Counted from the first letter of the stretch, positions 30,005 through 40,532 are shown. The stretch: 64,000 nucleotides of DNA from Seinonella peptonophila (GCF_900129355.1 NZ_FQVL01000001.1:573753-637752), one strand, 5' to 3'. The notes: generated from the sequence alone by a model not told the origin. Translations and numbers: made by a program.

Positions 30005-31573
30005 ATGACAAAACAAAGCTTCCTTTATGGAACCTTGATTTTAGCAGGTGCTGGATTTATTACGAAGGTACTTGGCTTCGTCTACCGGGTCGCACTCTCT
30101 CGAATGATCGGCGATGAGGGAGTAGGCCTATTTCAAATGACATATCCGATCTTATTGCTAATGGTTGTCATAACCACTGCAGGGCTTCCAGTAGCGATCT
30201 CAAAGTTAGTTTCGGAAGCAATTGTAGAGCGGAATCACAAACGAATTGGTTCGATCCTCACGGTCTCTATTTTCATCTTGCTTGCGATGAGTTTCCTAAT
30301 TACTAGCCTTATTTTACTCTTTGCACCGTTGATTGCCAATACCCTTTTAACAGATCAACGAGCACTCTATTGTTTACTAGCAATGGTACCTATGATTCCA
30401 ATTATTGCTATTTCATCTGTCTTTCGTGGTTACTTTCAAGGGAAACAACAAATGAATCCTTATGCAATCTCACAAATTCTGGAACAATGCATACGTATTG
30501 GGAGTGTTCTGCTCATCGCTTATATACTCATGCCTTTCGGTGTTCAATATGCTGCGGCCGGTGCCATGATGGGAATGGTGATCGGTGAAGTCGCAGGAAT
30601 GATCTTTATCAGCAACTGTTACCGAATTGATCCAACAAGCCCTAAGTTAAATCTCTCATTAAGGAATTTAAGGTCTATCCATCCTATCAAAACATTAAAA
30701 GATATTCTTCATATTGCACTTCCTGTTACTGCAAGTCGTCTAGTTGGTACTTTATCATATGCGATTGAACCGATCGTTGTGGCGCAAAGTCTAGCTTTAG
30801 CGGGAGTAACCGCAGCTACATCAACAGCATTTTATGGTCAGTTAGAGGGTATGGCTGTACCGCTCGTCTTTTTCCCATCTTTTATTACCTATGCCCTTTC
30901 GGTTTCACTTGTACCTGCGATCAGTGAAGCTGCAGCTCAGAAAAATCAGCGGCTTATCGAACATAGATTAAATCAATCCATCCGCCTTTCACTCATTATT
31001 GGGCTTCCTTGCGCACTCTTTATTTATCTATTGGCAGAGCCGCTTGCCTTATTTCTATTTAATCAAATTGAGGTAGCACGCTACATCCAATTGATGTCTC
31101 CATTTGCTATTTTTCTGTATATTCAAGGCCCATTGGCTTCGGCGTTACAAGGTTTAGATTATGCGAATATATCAATGCGAAACTCAATCATTGGTGCCAT
31201 TGTAAAGACAGCACTTATCTTTCTACTCGCTTCCCAGCCACAACTAGGGATCGACGGTGTAGCCATTGCTGTAAACTGTGGTATGGTAGTCGTTACAGCT
31301 CTCCATTTTTTAAGTATTCTGCCAATTGTCACAATCACCATTCATTTACGAGAACTAGTTAAGCTTGTGCTGACTTTAGCAGCAACCGCTCTGTTTGTGC
31401 AATATCTATTAATGCAAGATCAATGGAGCTTGATCACTCGAATCCTCTTATCTACTTTTGGCAGTGTTACGCTTTATACCATTCTATTAATTTTCTTTTC
31501 CTTACTTAAAAAACAAGAAATTATTCAAATGCCCTATATTGGAAATTGGTTAAGCAAATGGATTCGCTCATAA
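30005..31573 (+). CDS. spoVB: stage V sporulation protein B
   Basis: 522 residues with about 14 hydrophobic segments, a member of the MOP/MATE-like flippase superfamily. SpoVB is needed for spore cortex formation and is thought to move a cortex precursor lipid across the forespore outer membrane. The family opening KQSFLYGTLILAGAGFITKVLGFVYR, GLPVAISKLVSEA, and RGYFQGKQQMNPYAISQ are readable. The ATG at 30005 is preceded by a GGGGGG run eleven bases away. It is divergent from comN and convergent with the yrbG-like gene. Length and sequence appear intact. Confidence 0.92.
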   Translation: MTKQSFLYGTLILAGAGFITKVLGFVYRVALSRMIGDEGVGLFQMTYPILLLMVVITTAGLPVAISKLVSEAIVERNHKRIGSILTVSIFILLAMSFLITSLILLFAPLIANTLLTDQRALYCLLAMVPMIPIIAISSVFRGYFQGKQQMNPYAISQILEQCIRIGSVLLIAYILMPFGVQYAAAGAMMGMVIGEVAGMIFISNCYRIDPTSPKLNLSLRNLRSIHPIKTLKDILHIALPVTASRLVGTLSYAIEPIVVAQSLALAGVTAATSTAFYGQLEGMAVPLVFFPSFITYALSVSLVPAISEAAAQKNQRLIEHRLNQSIRLSLIIGLPCALFIYLLAEPLALFLFNQIEVARYIQLMSPFAIFLYIQGPLASALQGLDYANISMRNSIIGAIVKTALIFLLASQPQLGIDGVAIAVNCGMVVVTALHFLSILPIVTITIHLRELVKLVLTLAATALFVQYLLMQDQWSLITRILLSTFGSVTLYTILLIFFSLLKKQEIIQMPYIGNWLSKWIRS

Positions 31574-31621
31574 TATAATCGAACATCAAATGACCATTGC
31601 TATGTATATTTCGTTAAACGA

Positions 31622-32302
31622 TCAACTAGATCCTGATTTAGAGGTGGATGCATTTGGGATAATAAACAATCCATCATTGTCTGTATAACTTGCATAATAA
31701 ATATTCTCCCAATCTTGATATCCTTTCGCCTGAAGCTGTTTTAGCAACCAATGTCGATCTTGATTCAATTTGTGTAGATGCTCTTCCTGAATTTTGCCTT
31801 CGATGATCAGCGTGTTTGGGAATTGGACTTGACTACTTTTATCACGTAATGCCTGATATTTAGGGAAAACACTTAATTTACCAGACGTTTCTAAAAATGC
31901 ATATTCCACTTCTGAAATATCAACTATTTCTTTTTCCCTTAATTGCATTCGCAAATCATCTAAGTTATATCGATTCTTTCTCATTTCCTCTACTTGCAAC
32001 TTGCCTTTTTGAATGATCACAATAGGCTGACCTTCAATAAAATGACGAATATGACTAAAACGAAGTGATATATACGAGATGAGTATTTGCAAGCCTACCA
32101 AAGTCGAGATCGGTACAACAACATGTAATAGAGGACGGTCATGGCTTTCCAGTGCGATTGCCGAAATTCCTGCAATCATAAAGGAGACAACCATATCAAA
32201 AACAGACAGCTTACCTACTTCTCGCTTTCCCATTAAACGAACGACAAAAAACATAAAAATATAAATAAGAATAGTCCGCCAAAAAAAGCTCCATAGTTCC
32301 AT
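31622..32302 (-). CDS. yrbG: DUF421/YetF-family membrane protein, YrbG
   Basis: 226 residues. Three N-terminal hydrophobic segments (about 5-80) with RLMGKREVGKLSVFDMVVSFMIAG, then a cytoplasmic alpha/beta domain (DUF421) with QPIVIIQKGKLQVEEMRKNRYNLDDLRMQLREKEI. The family is common in spore formers, and members with a related domain have been linked to spore germination, but YrbG itself is uncharacterised. The ATG at 32302 follows AAAGGAG. A longer frame to 32350 has no binding site. The position near spoVB, yrzE and yajC is the same as in B. subtilis. Confidence 0.85.
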   Translation of the reverse strand: MELWSFFWRTILIYIFMFFVVRLMGKREVGKLSVFDMVVSFMIAGISAIALESHDRPLLHVVVPISTLVGLQILISYISLRFSHIRHFIEGQPIVIIQKGKLQVEEMRKNRYNLDDLRMQLREKEIVDISEVEYAFLETSGKLSVFPKYQALRDKSSQVQFPNTLIIEGKIQEEHLHKLNQDRHWLLKQLQAKGYQDWENIYYASYTDNDGLFIIPNASTSKSGSS

Positions 32303-32406
32303 TTGGTTATCTCTCCTTTCCTTCGTTTTATTCTTACCAAAAATAAACAAGCATAATCGGACAATCTACTCATAGGATGTAGCAGTACCCATTAGAGGTG
32401 ATCGAA

Positions 32407-32796
32407 TTGCGAAAACAAAGTGAACCTATTGACGAGTCTATCTCCTCACCTTGGCTAAATGGACAACTCATCATTTGGGGCATATTATTGGCAAGTTCAC
32501 TAATTGTTACATGTTTGCTTCGTTTTACACCACTAAGCGAAAAAACCTTACCTAGTATTGCCTATATTGTCAATGTTATTAGTCTTTTTCTAGGAGGCTA
32601 CTTCTCCGGGAAAGCAGCTGGTACTAGAGGGTGGCTATTTGGTGGTCTACAAGGCTTAATCTATGCTACTGTACTCATCCTTATTGCTTTTCTAGCCTTT
32701 GACACAGTTACCCAGTTACACCCCACCCTTCTTTGTATATGGGGATTTGTACTTAGTGCACTCGGCGGGATACTTGGTGTAAATCAATTAAATTGA
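32407..32796 (+). CDS. yrzE: TIGR04086-family membrane protein, YrzE-like
   Basis: 129 residues with four hydrophobic segments and a short charged N-terminus. The glycine-rich second half (SLFLGGYFSGKAAGTRGWLFGGLQGL) is characteristic of the small YrzE/TIGR04086 membrane proteins found between spoVB and yajC in Bacillales. The start is TTG at 32407, eight bases from GAGG. The in-frame GTG at 32398 is within the binding site. It converges on yajC with a shared terminator. Function unknown. Confidence 0.8.
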   Translation: MRKQSEPIDESISSPWLNGQLIIWGILLASSLIVTCLLRFTPLSEKTLPSIAYIVNVISLFLGGYFSGKAAGTRGWLFGGLQGLIYATVLILIAFLAFDTVTQLHPTLLCIWGFVLSALGGILGVNQLN

Positions 32797-32825
32797 AAAA
32801 GCCATCCTCTGGGATGGCTTTCTCT
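32796..32825. terminator. bidirectional terminator between yrzE and yajC
   Basis: AAAAAGCCATCC-TCTG-GGATGGCTTTCT, with T runs on both strands. It serves yrzE (plus) and yajC (minus). Confidence 0.8.
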
Positions 32826-33268
32826 TAGCTCTTTTCAGCTGTTTCTTTATCTGTCTCTTCTTTAACAACTTCTTCAGTAGAAGACTCAGCTTGCTCAGTC
32901 TTTTTTTCTTCCGTTTTTTCTTGGGAGTTGTTAATTTCTTTTACTTCAGTTGGCTTCTCTTGTTTTTTCTCTTTCTCCTCTGCTTTCTTCTCTTCTACCT
33001 TTGCAGGGTCACGGAGAATGGAATTAATAGCGGATCGTTCAAAAGTTAAACGAGTATGGTCATTCACTTTTAGGGTGACACGCTCATCGTTTAGATCAAC
33101 AATTGAACCATGTAAACCTCCAATGGTTACTACCTTATCGCCTTTCTTTAACAACGACAACATTTGAACACGCTCTTTTTGCTTTTTATTTTGTGGACGA
33201 ATCAATAAAAAGTAGAAAACCACAAAAATTAATACCATAGGTAAAATCGCTAATAATTGATTTTTCAT
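32825..33268 (-). CDS. yajC: preprotein translocase subunit YajC
   Basis: 147 residues. One N-terminal membrane helix (about 3-23), then RPQNKKQKERVQMLSLLKKGDKVVTIGGLHG, the usual YajC core. YajC associates with SecDF and the Sec translocon. Unusually, residues about 90-147 form a long tail made mostly of Lys, Glu, Thr and Ser, much more than the usual length of about 90 residues. The ATG at 33268 is eight bases after GAGGGGG. It follows tgt by 20 bases, in the queA-tgt-yajC order common in bacteria. Confidence 0.93.
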   Translation of the reverse strand: MKNQLLAILPMVLIFVVFYFLLIRPQNKKQKERVQMLSLLKKGDKVVTIGGLHGSIVDLNDERVTLKVNDHTRLTFERSAINSILRDPAKVEEKKAEEKEKKQEKPTEVKEINNSQEKTEEKKTEQAESSTEEVVKEETDKETAEKS

Positions 33269-33288
33269 CAAATATACCCCCTCTTCGA

Positions 33289-34437
<1,149 letters not shown>

Positions 34438-34554
34438 CTACTTCTTTTCTTTCGCCATAAAGTAACTAATTCCTACAAACTGGATAAAAAGCGTGAAAAG
34501 TTTTCCAATTGGATACAATCCATGATAACAGTGATCACTATTCATAGCAGGCAT
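34438..34554 (-). CDS. possible 38-residue membrane peptide between queA and tgt
   Basis: A short frame beginning MPAMNSDHCYHGLYPIGK, continuing with a hydrophobic segment (LFTLFIQFVGISYF) and ending MAKEKK. Its TAG stop overlaps the AGGAGG site of tgt, which is the spacing expected of a coupled gene. Against it, no ribosome binding site is visible before either ATG (34554 or 34545). I do not recognise a family. It is listed as a candidate only. Confidence 0.3.
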   Translation of the reverse strand: MPAMNSDHCYHGLYPIGKLFTLFIQFVGISYFMAKEKK

Positions 34555-34583
34555 TTTACCATAAAGTAAGATCTAATACGAGG

Positions 34584-35621
34584 TCAATAAATGAACATTG
34601 CATCTCCAAAGCTAAAAAAACGATAACGCCTGTCAATTGCTTCCTGATATGCTGTGAGAATTCGTTCGCGTGAGCAAAATGCACTGACTAACATTAATAA
34701 CGTTGACTTTGGTAAATGAAAATTAGTAATCATCCCATCTACTATTTGAAATTGGTATCCTGGATAGATAAATATATCTGTCCAACCGCTCTGATCGCCC
34801 TTTACATGATCAATTTGCATCCCAATTGTTTCCAAAGTCCGAACAGCTGTCGTACCTACAGCAATCACACGACCTCCTCTCTTTTTTGTTCTTTTTATTT
34901 TTTCAAGAGTTTGTTGGGAAATTTGGAAAAATTCAGCGTGCATTTTATGTTCCTCAATCTTAGAAACTGAAACAGGGCGAAATGTTCCCAATCCAACATG
35001 TAAGGTTAGAAAAGCAACATCCACCCCTTTTTGGTTACACTGATCCAGTAGTACATGCGTAAAATGAAGACCTGCTGTTGGTGCTGCTGCAGAACCTACT
35101 TCATAGGAATAGACAGTCTGATATCTTTCTGGGTCATTAAGCTCTTCATGAATATAAGGAGGGAGTGGAACTTTTCCAAGCTCTTCAAATAACTCCTCAA
35201 TAGAACGCTGTGGATCATATTCCAATCGAAAAAGACGTCCTCCGTCTACCTTGCTTTCTTGCTCTGCAATGGCAACTAACTCTCCATTACCAAACTGTAT
35301 AACAGTTCCTTTCTTGACTCGTCGAGCTGGTTTCACTAAAGCCTCCCAGCGATCTTCTCCTAAAGGTTGGAGTAGGAGCAACTCTATTTTTGCACCAGTT
35401 TCCTGTTTGATTCCGATTAATCGTGCGGGGCGAACCCGAGTATTATTTAGTACTAGCAAATCTCCTTCACGTAAATAATGGGGCAATTGTGCAAAGATTG
35501 TATGCTCACGTTCTCCTGTCTCACGATTTAAAACAAGTAAACGTGACTGACTTCTTTCTGAAATCGGCTTTTGTGCAATCAATTCCTTGGGGAGATGAAA
35601 ATCAAACTCAGCAATATCCAT
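34584..35621 (-). CDS. queA: S-adenosylmethionine:tRNA ribosyltransferase-isomerase
   Basis: 345 residues, full length. It transfers the ribosyl part of SAM to preQ1 in tRNA to give epoxyqueuosine. The opening [32 protein letters not shown], the signature [25 protein letters not shown] and [18 protein letters not shown] are typical. The ATG is preceded by AAAGGTGAG. It is separated from ruvB by a terminator, so queA-tgt-yajC probably forms its own transcript. Confidence 0.95.
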   Translation of the reverse strand: MDIAEFDFHLPKELIAQKPISERSQSRLLVLNRETGEREHTIFAQLPHYLREGDLLVLNNTRVRPARLIGIKQETGAKIELLLLQPLGEDRWEALVKPARRVKKGTVIQFGNGELVAIAEQESKVDGGRLFRLEYDPQRSIEELFEELGKVPLPPYIHEELNDPERYQTVYSYEVGSAAAPTAGLHFTHVLLDQCNQKGVDVAFLTLHVGLGTFRPVSVSKIEEHKMHAEFFQISQQTLEKIKRTKKRGGRVIAVGTTAVRTLETIGMQIDHVKGDQSGWTDIFIYPGYQFQIVDGMITNFHLPKSTLLMLVSAFCSRERILTAYQEAIDRRYRFFSFGDAMFIY

Positions 35622-35644
35622 TGTTTCGACTCACCTTTCTCAAA

Positions 35645-35682
35645 GATAAAAACACCTACCTGAAATGATCAGGCAGATGTTT
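35645..35682 (-). terminator. terminator after the ruvC-ruvA-ruvB genes
   Basis: On the minus strand AACATCTGCCTGA pairs with TCAGGTAGGTGTT (one bulge) followed by TTTATC, 73 bases after the ruvB stop and just before queA. Confidence 0.7.
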
Positions 35683-35754
35683 ACAAATATCCCACGCCTA
35701 CAGAATATTTCGCTGCTCATATAATAAATAGAAAAAAACAATAAGACCTAACTT

Positions 35755-36753
35755 TCATGAAGGATAGGTTAAACCAAAATGTTGATAACATTTTGCTGTA
35801 ACCATTCGACCGCGTGGAGTCCTTTTTAGAAACCCAATCTGCATCAAATAAGGCTCGTACACATCTTCAACTGTGTGCCCTTCTTCACCAATTGTTGCAG
35901 CAATCGTTTCTAATCCAACAGGCCCTCCTGAAAAAGAATCAATAATCGTCATTAACAAACGGTGATCCACCTGATCTAATCCCAGTCTATCCACTTGAAT
36001 TCGATCTAATGCATGGCGAGCTGATTCTGCGGTAATCCAACCATCGCCTTCTACTTGTACAAAGTCTCTGACACGCTTTAACAATCGATTTGCTACACGT
36101 GGTGTTCCACGAGATCTGGTTGCTAATTCCCTAGCTCCGTCTTCCTGAATTCCTACTTGAAGCAAATCAGCAGTTCTCATTAAAATTTGTGTCAGTTCTT
36201 CCTCCTGATAATACTCTAATCGAGAAACAACACCAAATCGGTCACGAAGAGGGGCTGAGAGAGAACCTGCACGAGTTGTCGCACCTACTAAAGTAAATGG
36301 CTGAAGATCGAGGCGTACTGACCGTGCACTAGGTCCTTTACCAATCACGATATCAAGTGCATAATCTTCCATTGCTGGGTAAAGTACTTCCTCAACGGAA
36401 CGATTTAACCGATGAATTTCATCAATGAATAGTAGATCATATGGCTGAAGATTTGTGAGAATCGCTGCTAAGTCACCTGCTCGTTCAATGGCAGGCCCTG
36501 ATGTCGTTCGCACATTTACTCCTAATTCATTAGCGATAATATGCGAGAGTGTCGTTTTGCCTAGACCTGGAGGGCCATATAAAAGAACATGGTCAAGCGC
36601 TTCTTTTCTCATCTTGGCTGCTTCAATATATACTTGTAAATTTTCTTTAGCAACCGATTGACCAATATATTCTTTTAAATAACGAGGACGAAGACTTACT
36701 TCAACCTGTTCATCCTCCATCGACATTTTTGCTGAAATAATGCGTTGATCCAA
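35755..36753 (-). CDS. ruvB: Holliday junction branch migration ATPase RuvB
   Basis: 332 residues, full length. AAA+ motor that drives branch migration with RuvA. Walker [16 protein letters not shown], Walker [25 protein letters not shown], sensor 1 [18 protein letters not shown] with the arginine finger, and the winged-helix end [16 protein letters not shown] are present. It follows ruvA by 15 bases. The order ruvC-ruvA-ruvB suggests one repair operon. Confidence 0.96.
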   Translation of the reverse strand: MDQRIISAKMSMEDEQVEVSLRPRYLKEYIGQSVAKENLQVYIEAAKMRKEALDHVLLYGPPGLGKTTLSHIIANELGVNVRTTSGPAIERAGDLAAILTNLQPYDLLFIDEIHRLNRSVEEVLYPAMEDYALDIVIGKGPSARSVRLDLQPFTLVGATTRAGSLSAPLRDRFGVVSRLEYYQEEELTQILMRTADLLQVGIQEDGARELATRSRGTPRVANRLLKRVRDFVQVEGDGWITAESARHALDRIQVDRLGLDQVDHRLLMTIIDSFSGGPVGLETIAATIGEEGHTVEDVYEPYLMQIGFLKRTPRGRMVTAKCYQHFGLTYPS

Positions 36754-36768
36754 TTGAAAGACACCTCT

Positions 36769-37386
36769 TTATACTTTCATCGATTCCTTGAGCGCAAGCT
36801 TAATCCACTCTTCGACCGAAAACTCTTGATCTTGACTCTGTTTTTGCACTGCTTGAACGAACATCTGTGCCTCTTCTTCATTATAGCCAAGTCCTACCAA
36901 TCCATCAATGACTTCTCTTAAGTCAGTCTGTTTTGATTGGCTGATTGAACTTTCTAATTGTTGACCTGTTAAGAATCGTCTTTCAAATCCTGCCTTGGTC
37001 AACTTATCTTTGAGATCAAGAATGATTCGCTGAGCTGTCTTCTTACCAATACCTGGTATTTTCGTTAAGAATCTTACATTATCCATTTGAATTGCGACAA
37101 CCAAATCTCGTGGAGACCCACTTGCAATCATTGCTAAAGCCGCCTTTGGACCTATGCCTGATACTTCTAACAACAGTCGAAATAGATCACGTTCATCTTT
37201 CGTTTGAAAACCAAACAAAAGCTGAGCATCCTCGCGTACTACCTGATGTGTGTAGAGAAAAATCTCTTCCTCTTCTTGATGCCGATACGGATTCGGAACA
37301 TAAACTTGATAACCAACACCATATGTTCCGACAGCTATATATTGGTCTTCTATGTATTGTACATGACCGTTAATAAATTCGATCAT
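36769..37386 (-). CDS. ruvA: Holliday junction branch migration protein RuvA
   Basis: 205 residues. N-terminal OB-fold (residues 1-65), two helix-hairpin-helix motifs VSGIGPKAALAMI and IPGIGKKTAQRIIL, and a C-terminal three-helix domain that contacts RuvB (GLVGLGYNEEEAQMFVQAV). It binds four-way junctions and loads RuvB. The ATG at 37386 comes 14 bases after the ruvC stop. Normal length and no oddities. Confidence 0.96.
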   Translation of the reverse strand: MIEFINGHVQYIEDQYIAVGTYGVGYQVYVPNPYRHQEEEEIFLYTHQVVREDAQLLFGFQTKDERDLFRLLLEVSGIGPKAALAMIASGSPRDLVVAIQMDNVRFLTKIPGIGKKTAQRIILDLKDKLTKAGFERRFLTGQQLESSISQSKQTDLREVIDGLVGLGYNEEEAQMFVQAVQKQSQDQEFSVEEWIKLALKESMKV

Positions 37387-37400
37387 TTACTCATCTCCCA

Positions 37401-37883
37401 TTATTCATTCATTAATGAGCCAGAATGAGCTTCACAAATCGCTACAGCCAATGCATCTGCAACATCATCTGGTTTAGGTATCCGAGGTAACGATAATAGC
37501 ATCTTCACCATTTCTTGGATTTGTTTTTTCTCAGCTTGGCCATACCCAGTAACTGCCATTTTAACCTGTAGAGGGGTATACTCAGTTATGGGAATTCCTG
37601 CCTCTTCCGCCGCGAGCAATATTACCCCCCGTGCTTGTCCCACAGTAAAGGCTGTAGTTACATTCCGATTGAAAAATAATTTCTCAACCGCCACAACATC
37701 GGGTTGGTGTTCATCCATAATGATCGAGCATGCATCATATATTTGTTTTAGGCGAGTGGGCAAACTTAAGTTGGTTTCCGTTTTAATACAACCAAAGTCA
37801 ACTGGTTTCAACATATTACCTCTCTGATCCAAAATTCCAAATCCCACAATTGCTAATCCTGGATCAATCCCCATAATTCGCAC
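37401..37883 (-). CDS. ruvC: Holliday junction resolvase RuvC
   Basis: 160 residues, full length. Metal-dependent endonuclease that cuts Holliday junctions. The acidic active-site residues are visible in MGIDPGLAIVGFG, VAVEKLFFNRN and DDVADALAVAICEAH. GYGQAEKKQIQEMV is typical too. B. subtilis lacks ruvC and relies on RecU, so this gene separates the organism from that genus. It heads the ruvC-ruvA-ruvB group. A TATAAT box with an upstream TGA (extended -10) lies about 40 bases before it. Confidence 0.95.
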   Translation of the reverse strand: MRIMGIDPGLAIVGFGILDQRGNMLKPVDFGCIKTETNLSLPTRLKQIYDACSIIMDEHQPDVVAVEKLFFNRNVTTAFTVGQARGVILLAAEEAGIPITEYTPLQVKMAVTGYGQAEKKQIQEMVKMLLSLPRIPKPDDVADALAVAICEAHSGSLMNE

Positions 37884-37920
37884 TCATTTCCCCCTCTTCA
37901 ATCAACGTAGGTAGATCTAT

Positions 37921-37929
37921 ATTATATCA
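37921..37929 (-). promoter_or_regulatory. extended -10 promoter for the ruv genes
   Basis: On the minus strand TGATATAAT, a consensus -10 with the TGn extension, 38 bases before the ruvC start. A -35 box is not obvious. Confidence 0.5.
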
Positions 37930-38083
37930 TAGGACAAGAACTACCTTCAGTTTACTATGTGTAGCTATAAGAATAAAATGTTTTTTCTAAACTGAATACC
38001 ATAAAAATGCGTTTTTTCACTTTGATCCTTATTATTTGATAAAAATTGTATCTTATTTCAAAAAGTTGGATAAAATGTGTTAT

Positions 38084-38106
38084 AAAAAAACCCCTTTATT
38101 GAGAGG
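38084..38106 (-). terminator. short terminator overlapping the end of the DnaD-like gene
   Basis: On the minus strand CCTCTC-AATAA-AGGGG followed by seven T residues. The stem is only about five pairs and overlaps the stop codon. Confidence 0.5.
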
Positions 38107-38656
38107 CTCTTTTTATTTCTGATTTCATAAAAGAGGCTGTGTCCTCCAATCTTGCATCCATGCTTTTTTGTTTCTTTTCAGTTGCATAGGCAACATAATG
38201 CGTCAATTCTTCACTTAATTGTTGCATTCTTTTTAGCGAGAGTAATTTTCCATCTGCTAAACGAACAGCAATTCCTTTTTTCATGGGGAGCAATTCAACA
38301 TGACCAATATGCTTCTTATCTGGATGATTTTTTTGATCCTGATAATCTCGAATCAAAAGTTCACGGAATGGCATAAACTGTTGCTCAACCACTTTTAAAT
38401 ACGAAAATAGATATTCCAAATCAATCCCTGAATTTTGGTCATATTTAATAATCTTTTGCTCAATCATTTCTTCCATCATCTGTACAATTTTTTGCTCAGT
38501 AAATCCTGTTATCTCTTCGATCATATCTATGTCATCATATTGAATACAGGTATGTAATAAAAAGTATTGTTCATGATCCAAGCCTAGATATCGATGATAC
38601 CTCAACAACAATTCAAGCAGTTGATATACAAAGGAGGTATGATTCTCTGTTCTCAT
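38096..38656 (-). CDS. uncharacterised protein, weakly DnaD-like N-terminus
   Basis: 186 residues, soluble and helical. The N-terminal 70 residues (LLELLLRYHRYLGLDHEQYFLLHTCIQY, then EITGFTEQKIVQMMEEMIEQKII) resemble the winged-helix part of DnaD-type proteins, in which LGL and a following helix-turn-helix are common. This similarity is weak and only by eye. The rest is charged, with no recognised domain. It has its own terminator and stands alone between ruvC and a YitT-family gene. It could be a DNA-binding regulator. Function unknown. Confidence 0.6.
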   Translation of the reverse strand: MRTENHTSFVYQLLELLLRYHRYLGLDHEQYFLLHTCIQYDDIDMIEEITGFTEQKIVQMMEEMIEQKIIKYDQNSGIDLEYLFSYLKVVEQQFMPFRELLIRDYQDQKNHPDKKHIGHVELLPMKKGIAVRLADGKLLSLKRMQQLSEELTHYVAYATEKKQKSMDARLEDTASFMKSEIKRASQ

Positions 38657-38727
38657 CTCGAATCCAACTCCCTGTTGCTCAGATTGGGCAAACTATACCA
38701 TCTAAACAAACACATAATCTATCAAAC

Positions 38728-39615
38728 CTAATGAATGGCTTGCTTTTTGAATCGACCACCCCTCACATCATGCATAGAACCAATCGCTAAAAAAGCATCC
38801 GCATCTTTTTCCTCAACAATCGATTTTAACTTTGCCTCTTCTAACCGGGTGACGATACAAAAAATTACTTTTTTATCATTCCCTGTATAGGCACCTTCAC
38901 CATTGAGATAAGTAACTCCGCGCCCTAACCGATGTAAGATTGTTTCTCCAATTTCAGTAGCTTTTTCGCTAATAATCCAAACTGATTTTGTTTCGTCAAA
39001 ACCTTCTACTACAATATCAATCATCTTAAATGCAATGAAATAAGCAATTAAAGAATACATAGAACGATCCCAATCAAATACAAACCCAGCACTACCTAAT
39101 ATAAATAAGTTGAAAAACATTACAATTTGCCCTACTGAGAAAGGAAGGCTCTTCGTAAATAAAATTGCTAAAACTTCAGTTCCATCCAGCGATCCACCAT
39201 TTCGAATCACTAGTCCAACTCCAATCCCTAAGATGATCCCTCCAAATACTGCTGCTAACAATGGGTCATCCGTAGCGGAGTGAAACGAATGCAGAACACT
39301 GGTGAGAAAAGACATAAAAGCTACACCGATTAAAGTTGAGATAGCAAAAGTTTTCCCAATCTGTTTATATCCAATGATAAAAAAAGGTAAGTTAAAGATA
39401 AACAGCCATATACCTAGTTCAAGGTGAGTCAGATGTGAAACAATTATCGAAATCCCTACTATCCCCCCATCAATAACACGATTTGGAACCATAAAAAGCT
39501 CAAGCCCAACTGCTACTAACGCAGCTCCCAGCAAAATAAAAAAAAGACGTGGCACCAATTTAGCAATCGGTGATTTTCGATGTTGCTTTAACGAATTATT
39601 TTTAATTTTTAACAC
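38728..39615 (-). CDS. YitT-family membrane protein (DUF161/DUF2179)
   Basis: 295 residues. Five to six hydrophobic segments with NRVIDGGIVGISIIVSHL and IRNGGSLDGTEVLAI, typical of the YitT family, followed by the small cytoplasmic DUF2179 domain (about 215-285, with YLNGEGAYTGNDKKVIFCIV and IGSMHDVRGGRF). Function is not established for the family. The start is unclear. The GTG at 39615 is only two bases from AGGAG, and the next ATG is at about codon 42 inside the membrane region. An ATT start three codons later would have better spacing. Monocistronic. Confidence 0.85.
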   Translation of the reverse strand: MLKIKNNSLKQHRKSPIAKLVPRLFFILLGAALVAVGLELFMVPNRVIDGGIVGISIIVSHLTHLELGIWLFIFNLPFFIIGYKQIGKTFAISTLIGVAFMSFLTSVLHSFHSATDDPLLAAVFGGIILGIGVGLVIRNGGSLDGTEVLAILFTKSLPFSVGQIVMFFNLFILGSAGFVFDWDRSMYSLIAYFIAFKMIDIVVEGFDETKSVWIISEKATEIGETILHRLGRGVTYLNGEGAYTGNDKKVIFCIVTRLEEAKLKSIVEEKDADAFLAIGSMHDVRGGRFKKQAIH

Positions 39616-39767
39616 CTCTCCTGTCTATTTATTAATAAATTCATTACTATATATATGATTAGTGATAGCTGGTTCATGTAAAAAAGATTGGAGATGGAGT
39701 CTTTATTCATAATCATATAACAGTCTAGTAATAATTTCAAAATGGAATCTGGAATTTACTTTTTTCA

Positions 39768-40532
39768 TCATTGTTTTGTCGTGGATTGATATGCTGGTAA
39801 GTCAAAAAGCCGATCGATTGTAACCATTTCATACCCCTTCTCACGCATTAAACGTATAATTTTCGGCAAAGAAAGTATTGTTCCCTTTAAATGACGATGT
39901 CCCCCTGCTGAATGGAAAAGAATGATTGAACCAGGTTTTAGACTACGTTTTACTACTGATAAAATCCGTTTTGCGGACCGTCCACTCCAGTCTTTGGTAT
40001 CCACATTCCAATAAATAATAGAATATCCTTTGTTTACAATTTGGCGTTCAATTTTTCGATCAATCGCGCCAAATGGAGGACGAAAAAATCGTAATTGTTT
40101 TCCAGTAAGTTTAAAAACCATTCGGTTTGTTCGTCTCAACTGATGATTGATTTCAGCAGGTGTTAGCTCTGTAAAATCTGGATGATCCCAAGAATGATTA
40201 CCAATCACATGACCTTCCGAAATGATCCGATTTAATACAGAAGGATAACGTTTTGCCAACCGTCCCACGATAAAAAATGTAGCCGGAACATGATATTCCT
40301 TTAAGATATCTAAAATTTGTAGCGTATAATCATGATCTGGACCATCATCAAAGGTGAGGGCAACCATTTTCTTTGACCCAGGACCATGGAAAAGCATACG
40401 GCTCGGTGTCACGTCAGTTGCGGCTACATCCGTAGATTGAATCATAGGTATACAGCAAATTGAATACGTGAATAAACAAATAAATAAATATTTGGTTATG
40501 CGAATAAAAAATAGACGATGAGTTCGCAACAT
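39768..40532 (-). CDS. polysaccharide deacetylase (NodB domain), membrane-anchored
   Basis: 254 residues. An N-terminal hydrophobic segment (about 8-27, signal anchor or signal peptide) is followed by a NodB-homology domain with all five motifs: TFDDGPD, GNHSWDHP, RPPFGA, DTKDWSG and ILFHS. Such enzymes remove acetyl groups from peptidoglycan or chitin-like sugars outside the cell, and several act in spore cortex or cell wall modification. The ATG at 40532 (MLRTHRLFFIRI) is ten bases after AGGAG. A second related gene lies directly upstream, 24 bases beyond the longer frame. Confidence 0.88.
   Translation of the reverse strand: MLRTHRLFFIRITKYLFICLFTYSICCIPMIQSTDVAATDVTPSRMLFHGPGSKKMVALTFDDGPDHDYTLQILDILKEYHVPATFFIVGRLAKRYPSVLNRIISEGHVIGNHSWDHPDFTELTPAEINHQLRRTNRMVFKLTGKQLRFFRPPFGAIDRKIERQIVNKGYSIIYWNVDTKDWSGRSAKRILSVVKRSLKPGSIILFHSAGGHRHLKGTILSLPKIIRLMREKGYEMVTIDRLFDLPAYQSTTKQ

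Noticed and set aside
29878-30016. N-terminal extension of ComN by 46 residues
   Set aside because: It has no family similarity, contains scattered cysteines and overlaps the spoVB start. The TTG at 29878 has a good AGGAGG site.
34520-34545. Palindrome AGTGATCACT as a possible operator
   Set aside because: Only ten bases, and it lies inside the candidate small frame. Not enough to support an operator.
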